Shown: piece after piece, positions 1 to 9,198 of the stretch | How positions within the stretch are numbered: position 1 is the first letter of the stretch | Layout of the letters: the number at the start of each line of letters is the position of its first letter | Source: CAYGAG01 sp964347765 | GTDB taxonomy: Archaea > Thermoproteota > Bathyarchaeia > Bathyarchaeales > Bathycorpusculaceae | Direction: 5' to 3' | Length of the DNA: 64,000 nt | NCBI GenBank assembly: GCA_964347765.1 | Contig: CAYGAG010000001.1 | Coordinates: 40,918 to 104,917, forward strand | Program-made: the position numbers and the translations under genes | The notes under the pieces: generated by a model | What the model was told of the DNA's origin: nothing | Database searches by the model: none | What the model saw: the letters and a program-made list of their open reading frames with translations, nothing else

Positions 1-1
1 G

Positions 2-718
2 TCTGTGCCGAAGCAATTAGAATCAAAAAGGACGGCTATAATCACACCATCAATAGATCCTCTGAGTGACAAGAACAGAACTCTATCAGAGACCACAGTA
101 CTATCCGTCTTGGATAAATTTGATGTTGACAGTGAACGACCTGTAATAACCCAAGTATCTCGGTTTGACCCCTGGAAGGATCCTCTAGGCGTCATCGATG
201 TTTATAGACAGGTCAAGAAGAAGATACCAGGTGTTCAGCTACTCTTGATAACCAGCATGGCCACAGATGATCCCGAAGGATGGACATACTATGAGAAGAC
301 CGCCAGATACGCGGGTCAAGACTATGATGTACACTTACTTATGAACATGCAAGGAGTAGGGAACGTTGAAGTGAATGCGTTTCAGAGAGCCTCGGATGTT
401 GTTCTTCAAAAATCGATACGAGAAGGATTCGGCTTAACCGTGGCAGAAGCATTATGGAAACAGACGCCCGTAGTTGCAGGCGATGCCGGAGGCATTCCAC
501 TTCAGGTAATCCAAGGAAAAACTGGATATCTAGTCAGCAGCATCGAAGAAGCAGCCGAGAAAACCATCTTTCTGCTAGAACATCCCGAAAAGGCCAAGCA
601 AATCGGAAGAAAAGGGAAAGAACACGTTCTGAAAAACTTTCTGATAACAAGGCATGTTCTTGCCTACCTTGAAACCTTCTTGCGGGAAAGCGGAGGCAAT
701 CAGAACATCGGACACTGA
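2..718 (+). CDS. TreT-like trehalose synthase/GT4 glycosyltransferase, C-terminal part (cut by window edge)
   Basis: The reading frame is open to the left edge, so the N-terminal Rossmann half is missing. The visible part is the C-terminal GT-B domain: TQVSRFDPWKDPLGVI near residue 50 (nucleotide-sugar phosphate contact region), a linker with GVGNVEVNAFQRASDVV, then QKSIREGFGLTVAEALWK with the E-x7-E pattern that holds the donor sugar nucleotide, and ending in LITRHVLAYLETF. This wording matches the TreT / trehalose phosphorylase branch of GT4, which makes trehalose from an NDP-glucose and glucose. Substrate is inferred from family resemblance only. It stands alone on its strand ahead of a tRNA gene. 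Confidence 0.82.
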   Translation, partial: SVPKQLESKRTAIITPSIDPLSDKNRTLSETTVLSVLDKFDVDSERPVITQVSRFDPWKDPLGVIDVYRQVKKKIPGVQLLLITSMATDDPEGWTYYEKTARYAGQDYDVHLLMNMQGVGNVEVNAFQRASDVVLQKSIREGFGLTVAEALWKQTPVVAGDAGGIPLQVIQGKTGYLVSSIEEAAEKTIFLLEHPEKAKQIGRKGKEHVLKNFLITRHVLAYLETFLRESGGNQNIGH

Positions 719-846
719 AGGAAGCGCAGACAGATAGCTTTCGGAAGTGTCAAGAACAGATCTGCCGTCAGAGCGAATTCTTCTCTGACTCTCTTTCAGT
801 TCGATGTCGCTAGACATATTACAGGGAAAATCATCTTCATAGTTGA

Positions 847-919
847 AGCCCGGTGGTGTAGCGGTCAAGCATGGCGGGCTCTGGACCCGCTGACGAGAGT
901 TCGAATCTCTCCCGGGCTA
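847..919 (+). tRNA. tRNA-Gln (anticodon CTG)
   Basis: A full cloverleaf can be folded by eye. The acceptor stem AGCCCGG (847-853) pairs with CCGGGCT (912-918). The anticodon stem GCGGG/CCCGC encloses loop CTCTGGA with anticodon CTG at 881-883. The T arm is GAGAG-TTCGAAT-CTCTC (895-911). Discriminator A is at 919 and CCA (920-922) appears to be encoded. No intron is seen. A weak A/T element, CATATTA, lies about 30 bases upstream (815-821). Confidence 0.93.
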
Positions 920-967
920 CCATTCGTGCTATTGATATATGTTAATCACTTTCGATAGGTGAGCGGG

Positions 968-2098
968 ATGAAGGTTTTCGAACCAGGAAGAATGGGACAG
1001 TTACTTGTCAGAAACAGGCTTGTTAGATCGGCCACATATGAAGCATTGGCCACTGAAAATGGTCGGGTGACAGACAAACTCGTAGACCTGCACAAGACTC
1101 TAGCCAAGGGTGGAGTTGGACTGATAATCACTGGGTACACTTACGTTCAAGAGATTGGGAAGGGGGCTCCTCACATGACAGGAATCGACAGAGATGATCT
1201 GATTCCTGGATTGAGAAGAATCACAGAGGCAGTCCACACTTGCGGTGAAGGCTGCAAAGTTGCAGTTCAGTTGACTCACTGTGGTCGTCAGACTGTCTTG
1301 GTGGAAAATCCTCCGGCTCCTTCTGCAGTCTTTGAACCAGTAGTGAACAGAATGCCGAAAGAAATGTCAGTAGGAGATATACAGGAAGCAGTTGAGGCTT
1401 TTGCTGAAGCTGCAAGAAGGGCAAAGGAAGCAGGTTTTGACGCAGTCCAACTCCACGGCGCTCACGGATACCTTCTGAGCGGATTCCTCTCTCCTTACAC
1501 GAATAGAAGAACAGATGAATACGGGGGTAACACCAAGAACCGGACAAGGATACTCAAAGAGATCTACTTTAGGATTGCAGAGAAGACAGGGAATGATTTC
1601 CCTGTTCTGATAAAGTTGAATGTTAGTGATTTCATAGAAGGCGGAGTAGACCTCAACGAATCCAAGAAGATTGCAGAAAGATTGTCTCGTATAGGTATCG
1701 CGGCTATCGAGACTAGTGGAGGCATGTTTGAAACGAGGATACATAACAGGAATTTGACGGCTTCCAGAACCAAAATCACGTCTAAAGATAAAGAAGCTTA
1801 CTTCCTTCCCTATGCAAGAGAGATTAAGAAGGTTGTCGATGTCCCTTTGATTTTAGTCGGTGGAATAAGATCTCTCGATGTGATTGAGCAGATCCTGAAG
1901 GAAGGAAGCGCAGATTTCGTTGCTCTGTCAAGACCTTTGATCAGAGAACCAGACCTCCCTAACAGGTGGTTGAGAAGAATCGGAGGATTGACTGCTCAGT
2001 GCATTTCCTGCAACGCATGCTATAAAAGCCTAACGAATGGTGGGGTTCGATGCGTTCAGAAAGAAGAGGCTGAAAAGAAAGTCTGGAAAGAGTCATGA
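968..2098 (+). CDS. NADH:flavin oxidoreductase, old yellow enzyme family (single-domain form with C-terminal cysteines)
   Basis: A TIM-barrel FMN oxidoreductase of about 376 residues. Visible family motifs are RNRLVRSATYEA at the N terminus, the HGAHGYLLSGFLSPYTNRR-DEYGG segment in the middle that binds FMN phosphate and substrate, and LILVGGIR near the end. The C terminus has CISCNACY, then a fourth cysteine ten residues on. This resembles the [4Fe-4S] site of 2,4-dienoyl-CoA reductase relatives, but the last FAD/NADPH domain of those enzymes is absent. ATG 968 is chosen over GTG 959 because GGTGAGCGGG precedes it at good spacing. Substrate unknown; reduction of an activated C=C bond is the family reaction. 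Confidence 0.85.
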   Translation: MKVFEPGRMGQLLVRNRLVRSATYEALATENGRVTDKLVDLHKTLAKGGVGLIITGYTYVQEIGKGAPHMTGIDRDDLIPGLRRITEAVHTCGEGCKVAVQLTHCGRQTVLVENPPAPSAVFEPVVNRMPKEMSVGDIQEAVEAFAEAARRAKEAGFDAVQLHGAHGYLLSGFLSPYTNRRTDEYGGNTKNRTRILKEIYFRIAEKTGNDFPVLIKLNVSDFIEGGVDLNESKKIAERLSRIGIAAIETSGGMFETRIHNRNLTASRTKITSKDKEAYFLPYAREIKKVVDVPLILVGGIRSLDVIEQILKEGSADFVALSRPLIREPDLPNRWLRRIGGLTAQCISCNACYKSLTNGGVRCVQKEEAEKKVWKES

Positions 2099-2685
2099 CT
2101 ATGGAAAAGCAGAAGTACTCTGCCATGCTGACAAGAACTCCTGTTTTGAAAAAACGCTTCTGACCAGCGCTATTGTTGATTTGTCACGTTCGCATATGGG
2201 TTTTCGGTTTCTCGCATGCTTTTCTGGAATGACTTATTCGGTAGGGTTTCATTCCTATTCCTACGTCTATCCAGGGTCTATCTGTTATTCTTTTGCAGCC
2301 AGGCTTTTCATAAACTTTGACCGCTGGATGATTATCTGTTCTCACAAAATAGGGCTGCTGCTTCTGCGTTTTCTAGAGATTCGTTTGTTACAGCCGAAGT
2401 TGCTAGTGTTGCATATCGTTTGTTTCATTCTGTTGGGTGGGTGTAGACTTCACCTGTAATCCAAATCTCTAGCAGTTGGAGGAAGGAGCTGGCATAAGAG
2501 ACTAACTCGTGGTCTTTGAATATTCCATAGGTCGGCTGTTCTTGTATCATCTTGATATACTTCTTCAACTGTGTTACCGGACAGTCTTCTTTGTCTGAAG
2601 AAGAGTGGTAAGTTTCTTCGCGTCTTTAGAGCTTTTCGCGCGCTTTACTTGTCACTTTTGTGAAGGTTGTGTTAATTCGGAAGCT
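2099..2685. other. Intergenic stretch, no gene seen
   Basis: This 587-base stretch between two converging genes holds only short open frames with unconvincing composition. No tRNA-like fold or strong promoter element was seen. It probably carries the 3' ends of both flanking transcripts. Confidence 0.5.
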
Positions 2686-4065
2686 TCAGGGAGTGAATTC
2701 TTGGCCGAATCTTATGGCAGTTATACCTATGTCTCTCATATCGATTCGATTGTCCTCGTTTACGTCTGCGTGGGGGTCCCACATTGGGTCTGTTGCTGTG
2801 CAGCCGAATCTTCGGGCCACAGAGCCTATGTCTCTCATTTCAATTTTGCCATCATGATTCACGTCCCCGCACATGTAAGGAGACATGAGGGGATAGTGGT
2901 CAATGTTGTTTTGGGTGATTACATATGGGTTGTCACCGATGCCATCTCCGTTTGTGTCTATCCCTGTGTAGTTGCTCCAAGAATTGCCTGCGTAACCATT
3001 GTCCCATCTGTTTAATTCTTCAAGAGTTTGCTCGCAACTTATGTCGTTTGTGTTGTTGAAAAGATTGTTATAGTAGATTGTGCAGTTGTCCACTTCGTTC
3101 TCTATGAACATGCCATCAATGTTGTTTAGGATGTTGTTTCTGATGATTCTGATATTATCAGCGATTAAATGCATCCCGACGGTATTGTTCATTATGTTAC
3201 ATTCAAGTATGACCACATCTTTGCTGTGGACAATTATCCCATCTGTCTCAGAACACCCTATCATGGTAAAACCGCTTACTAGTACGTTGCTTCCAGTTAT
3301 GTTCAACACTGCTTGGTCCGTAGTGTTACCTGTGCTGGCATCAATCGTGGTAGTATCGCTGCCTTCTCCTATTATCTCCAAACTATCTTTGTTCACGACG
3401 ATACATTCATAGTATGTTCCAGAAAGGACTTGGATTCTGTCGCCCGGCGACGCTTCCAGAATCGCTTGTTGAATTGTCGAGAATTGTGTTGGAACTTTCA
3501 GTATACGGCAAGCGGTTATACTAACGTTGCCCCAACATGCGCTTAGTTCGCGATCCGTATCGCAGAAGTCGCTTCTTCCAAAAGCAAGCTTGAACTCTTC
3601 TCCTGGCTTCAGATCAGAAATGACTATTCGTCGATAATACCATATTCCAGGCTCGTGTCCGCCAACATATTCCAAGACACGAGTTCCATCGGCAACATAT
3701 CCCGACAAGTCCGAACGTAACAAGTATAATGATAATTGCTTTCTGTCAAGGTGAGGAGTGATATCGTCATACATGAAATGGCCTTCAACGACAACTCTTC
3801 CTGATGGGGGAATAATGAATATCTCAGTATGATAGCCAAAAAACTCGTAGCCAAATTCAAACGCTCCTGGATAACCACAAGTGTTGACTGAAACACCATC
3901 TCCATAAGGAGTCGAGATTTCGGCGATGTTAACATATTGCCCGTGCGGAACTGTGCCTTCCATCCATGAACTCGACGTCATGTCAACCGGAAAAGCACAC
4001 GTTTCACAAAAGAAGAGAGATACAAAGATGAGAAACACAAAAACCTTTCCCTTCATCATCTCCAT
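2686..4065 (-). CDS. Exported parallel beta-helix (NosD/PbH1-type) protein with C-terminal dockerin
   Basis: About 459 residues. The N terminus has lysine then a hydrophobic stretch (VFVFLIFVSLFFCETC), typical of a signal peptide. A beta-sandwich-like part follows. From about residue 190 the pattern PTQFSTIQQAILEASPGDRI and repeated N-rich rungs (IIVHSKDVVILECNIMNN and so on) mark a right-handed beta-helix of the NosD/copper-binding repeat kind, ending with GIDTNGDGIGDNPYVI. The last 60 residues contain two calcium loops, GDVNHDGKIEMRDI and ADVNEDNRIDMRDI, each followed by an ARRFG/AIRFG helix: a type I dockerin pair. It probably binds carbohydrate or surface partners outside the cell. Start may be the third or fourth codon (ATGATG) because GGGAG overlaps the first. 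Confidence 0.85.
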   Translation of the reverse strand: MEMMKGKVFVFLIFVSLFFCETCAFPVDMTSSSWMEGTVPHGQYVNIAEISTPYGDGVSVNTCGYPGAFEFGYEFFGYHTEIFIIPPSGRVVVEGHFMYDDITPHLDRKQLSLYLLRSDLSGYVADGTRVLEYVGGHEPGIWYYRRIVISDLKPGEEFKLAFGRSDFCDTDRELSACWGNVSITACRILKVPTQFSTIQQAILEASPGDRIQVLSGTYYECIVVNKDSLEIIGEGSDTTTIDASTGNTTDQAVLNITGSNVLVSGFTMIGCSETDGIIVHSKDVVILECNIMNNTVGMHLIADNIRIIRNNILNNIDGMFIENEVDNCTIYYNNLFNNTNDISCEQTLEELNRWDNGYAGNSWSNYTGIDTNGDGIGDNPYVITQNNIDHYPLMSPYMCGDVNHDGKIEMRDIGSVARRFGCTATDPMWDPHADVNEDNRIDMRDIGITAIRFGQEFTP

Positions 4066-4268
4066 CTCCCATAGAATGGAGGAAAACGCAGTATTTACTC
4101 TTTATGGGAAGTCTGTCAGTCCCCTTTCCACACATTGGTGTATGTCGAAATCCCAACCCCAACCTTTCCTGTTTAGCTTGGAAATCAGAATCTGTACCCT
4201 TGCATAATCACAATAAGCAATAGTCTGGTAAGGATGGACATGAGAAGTGAGAATTCCGATAGTAACTA

Positions 4269-4278
4269 ATTTATAAAT
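4269..4278 (+). promoter_or_regulatory. TATA box for the small wHTH gene
   Basis: ATTTATAAAT lies about 53-62 bases upstream of the ATG at 4331. It fits an archaeal TATA element with a transcript start near 4300 and a short leader carrying AAGAGGA as ribosome binding site. Confidence 0.6.
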
Positions 4279-4330
4279 CATAGTCTCTCAGAAAGTAAGG
4301 TCGGAAGACCTTGCCAATAAGAGGATAATC

Positions 4331-4513
4331 ATGACCAAGCTTGAAGATCAGGTCATATCAGCCTTACAAGGCTCAACTGAAGGTCTGACCTTGTCCGAGA
4401 TAGCTGTGGAAGTAGGTCAATCTGAAAAGAAAGTTTTCAAAGCCTTGCGAAAGCTATTCCAAAAAGGCATGATTGATTCGCAAAACCGCCGGTACAGATC
4501 TATCTCTGAATAA
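4331..4513 (+). CDS. Small winged-helix DNA-binding protein
   Basis: Sixty residues that are almost entirely one winged helix-turn-helix: helix 1 LEDQVISALQGS, helix 2 LTLSEIAVEVGQS, recognition helix EKKVFKALRKLFQKG, and a short wing MIDSQNRRYRSI. The AAGAGGATAATC before the ATG gives a plausible ribosome binding site, and a clear TATA box lies upstream. Such free-standing wHTH domains are usually transcription regulators; the target is not evident. It is monocistronic, as the next recognised gene runs the other way. Confidence 0.75.
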   Translation: MTKLEDQVISALQGSTEGLTLSEIAVEVGQSEKKVFKALRKLFQKGMIDSQNRRYRSISE

Positions 4514-4688
4514 TTCAAAAAAGGCTGGAGACCTGCCATGTCCAATAGTGAACTCACTCCCGTGGAAGGCCAAGAAGGAAATTTTGCAAAATATTGAAAG
4601 AAAAATGTAAGGCAAAGAGACTAGAAGATAGCTTCGCCGTCTTCTGTCTCTCGATCGTGTGGCTTATCGACGATATGAAGATCTGCTT

Positions 4689-4901
4689 TTATTTGGGACT
4701 GTTCCATGTTTCGATTATGAGCTTGCTGTCGCCGCCGGGTTCGAAACTCACTTTGACGTCAATAGAACCTGTGGCTCCTCTTCTTCCCTTTCCAAATTTC
4801 TTGAAAGGGAACATGCTGTCTTCAGCTAAGTACACTGGCAGATAGATCAAGTATTTGCCGTCTTTCCTACGAAACAAACGTCCTCTTCCTTCACTAACCA
4901 T
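4689..4901 (-). CDS. Conserved-looking small basic protein of unknown function
   Basis: Seventy residues, beginning MVSEGRGRLFRRKDGKYLIY and ending with KLIIETWNSPK. It looks like a small beta protein, and the KDGKYLIYLPVYLAED segment loosely recalls AbrB-like swapped-hairpin proteins, but I do not recognise the family. It is probably real because GAGGTG lies nine bases before the ATG and a textbook CTTAAATAC box lies 55-63 bases upstream at 4956-4964. It converges with the small wHTH gene. Confidence 0.6.
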   Translation of the reverse strand: MVSEGRGRLFRRKDGKYLIYLPVYLAEDSMFPFKKFGKGRRGATGSIDVKVSFEPGGDSKLIIETWNSPK

Positions 4902-4955
4902 CTTTTAGACACCTCGATTTAATTCTACATTGAGATATGCTAGTATCACGAAGAA

Positions 4956-4964
4956 GTATTTAAG
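4956..4964 (-). promoter_or_regulatory. TATA box for the 70-residue protein
   Basis: On the minus strand this reads CTTAAATAC, a close match to the archaeal TATA consensus, at the expected distance for a transcript with a leader of about 30 bases before the ATG at 4901. Confidence 0.6.
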
Positions 4965-5202
4965 CTTTATCTCATTTGATTCAATGAAGCATCAATTAAC
5001 TCAATGAGCAGCTCCAACATGTGAATCGGCTGCAACGAAAACGCAAGTGTAAGTGTAACAGAGAAAATCACTGTTAGTCCAAACGTGACGGAAAGTAAGA
5101 TTGGCGACCTGAAAACTGCCTAGCATGATTCTCTCATGTCTTCTCAAGAATAGGTAACTTTTTACTGCAAGAAAACCTACTTGTGACGGGAGGAAAAGGC
5201 AG

Positions 5203-7101
5203 GTGGATTCTTCTTTAAGCGATGCACTGGAACGCACAAGCGAGATGCTGAGATTTGGGGCAGCCAATCAAGTTGAGAACTACGAAAGACATTTTTCTTC
5301 GCTAAGAAATCTCTACGAAAGTCTGACTTCCAATCTTATGATAATGGATATTGATTGTAAAGAAGCTTCGAATACAGCTGAAGAGTTCTTCGATGACTAC
5401 GATGTGCGTTTTGCAGGGATAGATGGTACAATGTATTCGCGTCCACTATTCGACCTAGTAATCTTCTTCGGGGGAGCCTATGCCTCAACAGGCAACGTGA
5501 TCTTTCGAGGTCATCATAAGCCAGAAATCAGATATGACAAGAGAACAATCCGTCGGAGCGCAGGAATCTCAAGCGTTGTACCCGTATATGTCAATGAGAT
5601 TCCTGATATTGATCAGGCTTTTTTTGAGGGAGAACGCCCTGAAGAAGTGAAGCCATTAGGGGATGAATCTATAATCAGCAATGCTACCATTGCGAATTGG
5701 ATAATGACCTTTGCTGAATACTATCTTGCCTACAGACTAGCGACAGATCCTGAACAGAAGATCGGCATTATTCTTCTAGACAGAAGCTTGTCGATTGACA
5801 GAGCAAGTTTTCTTTATGATACGTCAAAACATCAATTATGGAGAGCTAAAAGCAGTATTGTAGGATATGAGATCGATGGTGAACTTGTTGACAAGAACGA
5901 TCTGATGATTGCAAGGCAATACGTCTTGAATGAAGGTTTAGGGCTGCCTCCGTCCAGAGGCGACTATTTACGTTACGCTATTATTCATCTGCTAAGGCGA
6001 AAGGGCAGTCTCTCTGAAGAGCAGATTTGTGCAGATTTTGAGATAGCAGATGATGAGAGGGCAAGACGAGTGAAGCGATATCTTGACCGTCTCATTGACG
6101 CAAATGTGGTGAGTAGAATCAATGGGAATTATGCTCTGGAAACACGATATAGAACCACTTGGAATCGGATTGGGAAGCTTGTAGCAGGCTTGGGCGATCG
6201 ATTTTTCTCCACAAAGAGATATGATGGCATGACAGCCAATCTAATGAAAATTCTGAAAGATGGAAAAGAACAGTGGCTCACAACACTTGATATCGCATTT
6301 TTGACGCTCTTCACTCTTCACATGCTGATGGAAGAATGCTGGAAAAGACGGATCCTCCTAGTGGGCTTGACAAAGGATACGGCTGCAAGAGATTTCAAAC
6401 GTCAATTAGTACCCATAATGCAGAATGAAGGGCTTCTGAGAAGAGCTGTCTCCCTGAAAGAGTTCGAGAAACTGCCAAATACGGATCGCATGATACTACA
6501 GTCAGTCAGTATCCTAAATCCCAATCAAATCGCTCTTCCCTGGGCTCTGGTGGAGTACGACTCCGCCTTCAGAACCATGATTCTAGACCTGAAAAAACGC
6601 AAGGGGTATGTCTCAGGAGCGATAAAGAACAGGATAGGCCTTGAAAGAGTATTCTTAAAGACATATGTACAATTGAGTCAAGCCAAAACAGATTTAATGC
6701 TTAGAAGCAATGTTCTTCTTTCAGATCGCTTAGTCTACCCAGAATATGATTATAAACCTGAAAATCTCGTCGAATTCTGGAACGAGTTTGGCGGCGCGAA
6801 AGAGCCATTGGAGATCATCTTATTCATCAACAAAGACGTTCCAAACAAGCTTCAGACTTTAGTGTTAGCTGTGTTGAGCGCCATGGCACCTTCTAACATA
6901 CCTGAAGCTTTCGGCCACAACAAACCCCTATTCATTGCTGACAAGATCGCGAAGTGGAACTATGGCCGATTCAAGCGTATCGTGGACACTACAGCGGATT
7001 GGATACTCAACAATCATAAGTTGAGAAGATTCATATTTTACATGTCTTCTTTCAGAGAGAGGAGAGCAACAATTGAAGCTGCAAGAAGAGAAAGAATCTA
7101 A
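5203..7101 (+). CDS. nurA: NurA-like nuclease with inserted winged-helix domain
   Basis: 632 residues, clearly longer than ordinary NurA (roughly 330-450). Nuclease landmarks: FAGIDGTMYSRP with Asp74, IGIILLDRSLSI with Asp193, VGLTKD with Lys391, and a late IADKIAKW segment, as in NurA, the 5'-3' nuclease that works with HerA on DNA ends. Between the first two and the third lies a winged helix, residues about 254-312 (LRYAIIHLLRRKGSLSEEQI ... VKRYLDRLIDANVVSRINGN), which is not part of the core fold. GTG start with GGGAGG nine bases upstream. It overlaps the HerA gene by 29 bases, so the two are co-translated. No mre11 or rad50 lies beside it. Function could be end resection or defence; the sequence does not decide. 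Confidence 0.75.
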   Translation: MDSSLSDALERTSEMLRFGAANQVENYERHFSSLRNLYESLTSNLMIMDIDCKEASNTAEEFFDDYDVRFAGIDGTMYSRPLFDLVIFFGGAYASTGNVIFRGHHKPEIRYDKRTIRRSAGISSVVPVYVNEIPDIDQAFFEGERPEEVKPLGDESIISNATIANWIMTFAEYYLAYRLATDPEQKIGIILLDRSLSIDRASFLYDTSKHQLWRAKSSIVGYEIDGELVDKNDLMIARQYVLNEGLGLPPSRGDYLRYAIIHLLRRKGSLSEEQICADFEIADDERARRVKRYLDRLIDANVVSRINGNYALETRYRTTWNRIGKLVAGLGDRFFSTKRYDGMTANLMKILKDGKEQWLTTLDIAFLTLFTLHMLMEECWKRRILLVGLTKDTAARDFKRQLVPIMQNEGLLRRAVSLKEFEKLPNTDRMILQSVSILNPNQIALPWALVEYDSAFRTMILDLKKRKGYVSGAIKNRIGLERVFLKTYVQLSQAKTDLMLRSNVLLSDRLVYPEYDYKPENLVEFWNEFGGAKEPLEIILFINKDVPNKLQTLVLAVLSAMAPSNIPEAFGHNKPLFIADKIAKWNYGRFKRIVDTTADWILNNHKLRRFIFYMSSFRERRATIEAARRERI

Positions 7102-8950
7102 CAGCTTCTGCTTCACAGACTTCGATGGCAGATTCCATGCCAGGCTGGCTGCAGTCATCCCAAAATACTTCACAGGTATTGAAGAAAGCAAGTTGGGAGG
7201 CACAGGGGCACGTTACCACTGTCGTGTCAAAGTTGAATATCAGAAAGACTTGATGGGACTCATGGAAGAAGGCATGCTTCTAGCCGTCAAGAACTTTAAA
7301 CGTTCTCAGGCGAACCAGAAGATATACACGCTTATGGAGATCAGCAGGATCTGGCCAGAGCATTTCGGTCTGCGAGGCTTGTCAGACCATGGCTACTATC
7401 CTATGCAGTTTGAGATCATCGAACAGTCAGAGATGGATTGGCAGACAGACGACACCTCTACAATGATGATCCAGATAGATGCAATACCCATAAACTACGA
7501 TTTGATACTTGACCGAAATCACGATTTCGAGTTCATCAAGGGTTTCTCGTATCCAATTGTTGGGAGTCCCATACATATCTTGAACAGCAACATGATTAAT
7601 CGCATGTACAACCAACGTATAACTCAGAAGCTAGGTGTAGATGTCTCCAAAACTGTGGAGGATGCTCGAGTCGACCCTAGACTTGGAATCATCAAGATGT
7701 TCGAAGCCAGCCAAACCGTTGTACCCATATATGTTGACTTCGAGAAGCTTGTACGTTATCACTTCGGTGTTTTCGCCTTCACAGGAGGCGGAAAAAGCAA
7801 TCTGATGTCGAACATCCTTAGACGTGTTTTGCTGCACACGCAGGATACGAAGTTTGTGATTTTTGACATAAGCTGTGAATACGTATTTCTGTTGTTGGAC
7901 ATCTTGGCCGATCCAACAGTATCCGCCAAGGTAGTTCTTGAGCGTAGAATAGATTCTCTCGAACAGTTTTTCAATTCCGTCGTCAAGCCGAGGGAATATG
8001 AGATAGATGAAAGGATCAAAGCTGGCTTGCGGCAGATCATGGATCAGGACAAACTCGCCTATTATCGGATGGCTCGGCACAAAGTCCCCAACTACGCTCA
8101 GTTCTTGGATGAACTCAAGTCTCAGAGAAAAGAGTGCATTAATAGACCCCATTACATAAACGCTATAGACAAGATTCATGACGCTATGCTGGAATACTTG
8201 GAAGAACATGGTTTAGGCGAGAAACAAGAAGTAGACGAGGATTTCGTGAAATACATAGACAAAGTTGCAGTCGACGCGGTTCAAGCATTCAAGGTTTCCG
8301 ACAGAAGCGGATTGTACGCTTGGGCGACAACAAGAAACGAAATAGCTGACATGATCAGGAAAAAGCAGGAAAACGAGAAGGATACACATGGATTGACAGC
8401 AGAGATGATCCGCAGACTCTTGGAAGGCGAAAGCAGGCTTATTTGTGCTTCAATCTCAGACCCATTCATTATAAAAGACTTGGTCATAACTCTGACACAG
8501 GATCTGCTTGTAAGGAGAAAGAGAAGGTTCAAAGTCAAGCCTTACATTCTTCTGGTTTTCGATGAGGCACAAGAGTTCATACCTGCCTTGAGCGGAACAT
8601 CAGGCATTGATGCAAAATGCTCTAGATACGTTGAAACTCTGCTCAGACAAGGAAGAAAGTACGGCTTAGGCGCATGCATAGCGACTCAAAGGATCGCCTA
8701 CCTGAACACTAACGCTTTACAGCAACTCCACACATACTTTGTAGGAACCCTGCCCCGCCCTTATGACCGGGCATTAATCAGTGATACATTCATGATAGAT
8801 AAAGGAATCTTGGAAAAGACTTTAGAGTTTGCACCTGGAGAGTGGCTTCTGTCAAGCTACATAGCTACAGGTATTGAGAACGTTCCCATATTCATAAAAG
8901 CCGACAACGCCGAAAGCGAGATAGAGAAACATCTAGGAGAGACAGCCTAG
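7073..8950 (+). CDS. herA: HerA-family hexameric DNA translocase ATPase
   Basis: 625 residues. The N terminus is a HAS-barrel-like beta domain (residues about 30-180). Walker A is FAFTGGGKSNLMSNI with Lys241, and Walker B is ILLVFDEAQEFIPAL near residue 495. Then come TLLRQGRKYGLGACIATQR (sensor/arginine region) and a LHTYFVGTLPRPYDRALI segment typical of HerA/FtsK-like pumps. HerA forms a hexamer that feeds DNA to NurA. The likely start is TTG at 7073, seven bases after GAGAGGAG, inside the end of the nurA-like gene. An insertion of about 150 residues between Walker A and B (acidic, helical) is larger than usual. Confidence 0.85.
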   Translation: MKLQEEKESNSFCFTDFDGRFHARLAAVIPKYFTGIEESKLGGTGARYHCRVKVEYQKDLMGLMEEGMLLAVKNFKRSQANQKIYTLMEISRIWPEHFGLRGLSDHGYYPMQFEIIEQSEMDWQTDDTSTMMIQIDAIPINYDLILDRNHDFEFIKGFSYPIVGSPIHILNSNMINRMYNQRITQKLGVDVSKTVEDARVDPRLGIIKMFEASQTVVPIYVDFEKLVRYHFGVFAFTGGGKSNLMSNILRRVLLHTQDTKFVIFDISCEYVFLLLDILADPTVSAKVVLERRIDSLEQFFNSVVKPREYEIDERIKAGLRQIMDQDKLAYYRMARHKVPNYAQFLDELKSQRKECINRPHYINAIDKIHDAMLEYLEEHGLGEKQEVDEDFVKYIDKVAVDAVQAFKVSDRSGLYAWATTRNEIADMIRKKQENEKDTHGLTAEMIRRLLEGESRLICASISDPFIIKDLVITLTQDLLVRRKRRFKVKPYILLVFDEAQEFIPALSGTSGIDAKCSRYVETLLRQGRKYGLGACIATQRIAYLNTNALQQLHTYFVGTLPRPYDRALISDTFMIDKGILEKTLEFAPGEWLLSSYIATGIENVPIFIKADNAESEIEKHLGETA

Positions 8951-9198
8951 ACACCTGTGATGGCAATTCGTCATCATGGTGAAGGAGCCGGTGTGATGCA
9001 GCGAGGGTCACAACTAACAGATGAGAATGCCTAGAGATTTAGTGGCGATCTGATCTATTTATTTGGAGAGGTCAGGAATTCTAGTCGAAAAAAGGAGAGT
9101 AATATCCAAGCAGAGTGATCTCTGGTTTCTACGTCCGTTTTGGGATCTGTTCCATAATCGTTTAATATTTGAGCAGGATATCTCTTAGAGGATGTAAT

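Noticed and set aside
2037..3015. Plus-strand open frames after the old-yellow-enzyme gene and under the dockerin gene
   Set aside because: One begins inside the upstream gene, the other is a shadow of the dockerin protein; neither has a start signal or recognisable motifs.
4730..4752. T-loop-like GGGTTCGAAACTC
   Set aside because: No acceptor or anticodon stems can be paired around it; it lies inside the 70-residue protein gene.
8951..9168. Possible box C/D small RNA (GTGATGG and GTGATGC with a later CTGA)
   Set aside because: The C boxes lack the final A, D boxes are poorly placed, and no terminal stem could be formed.
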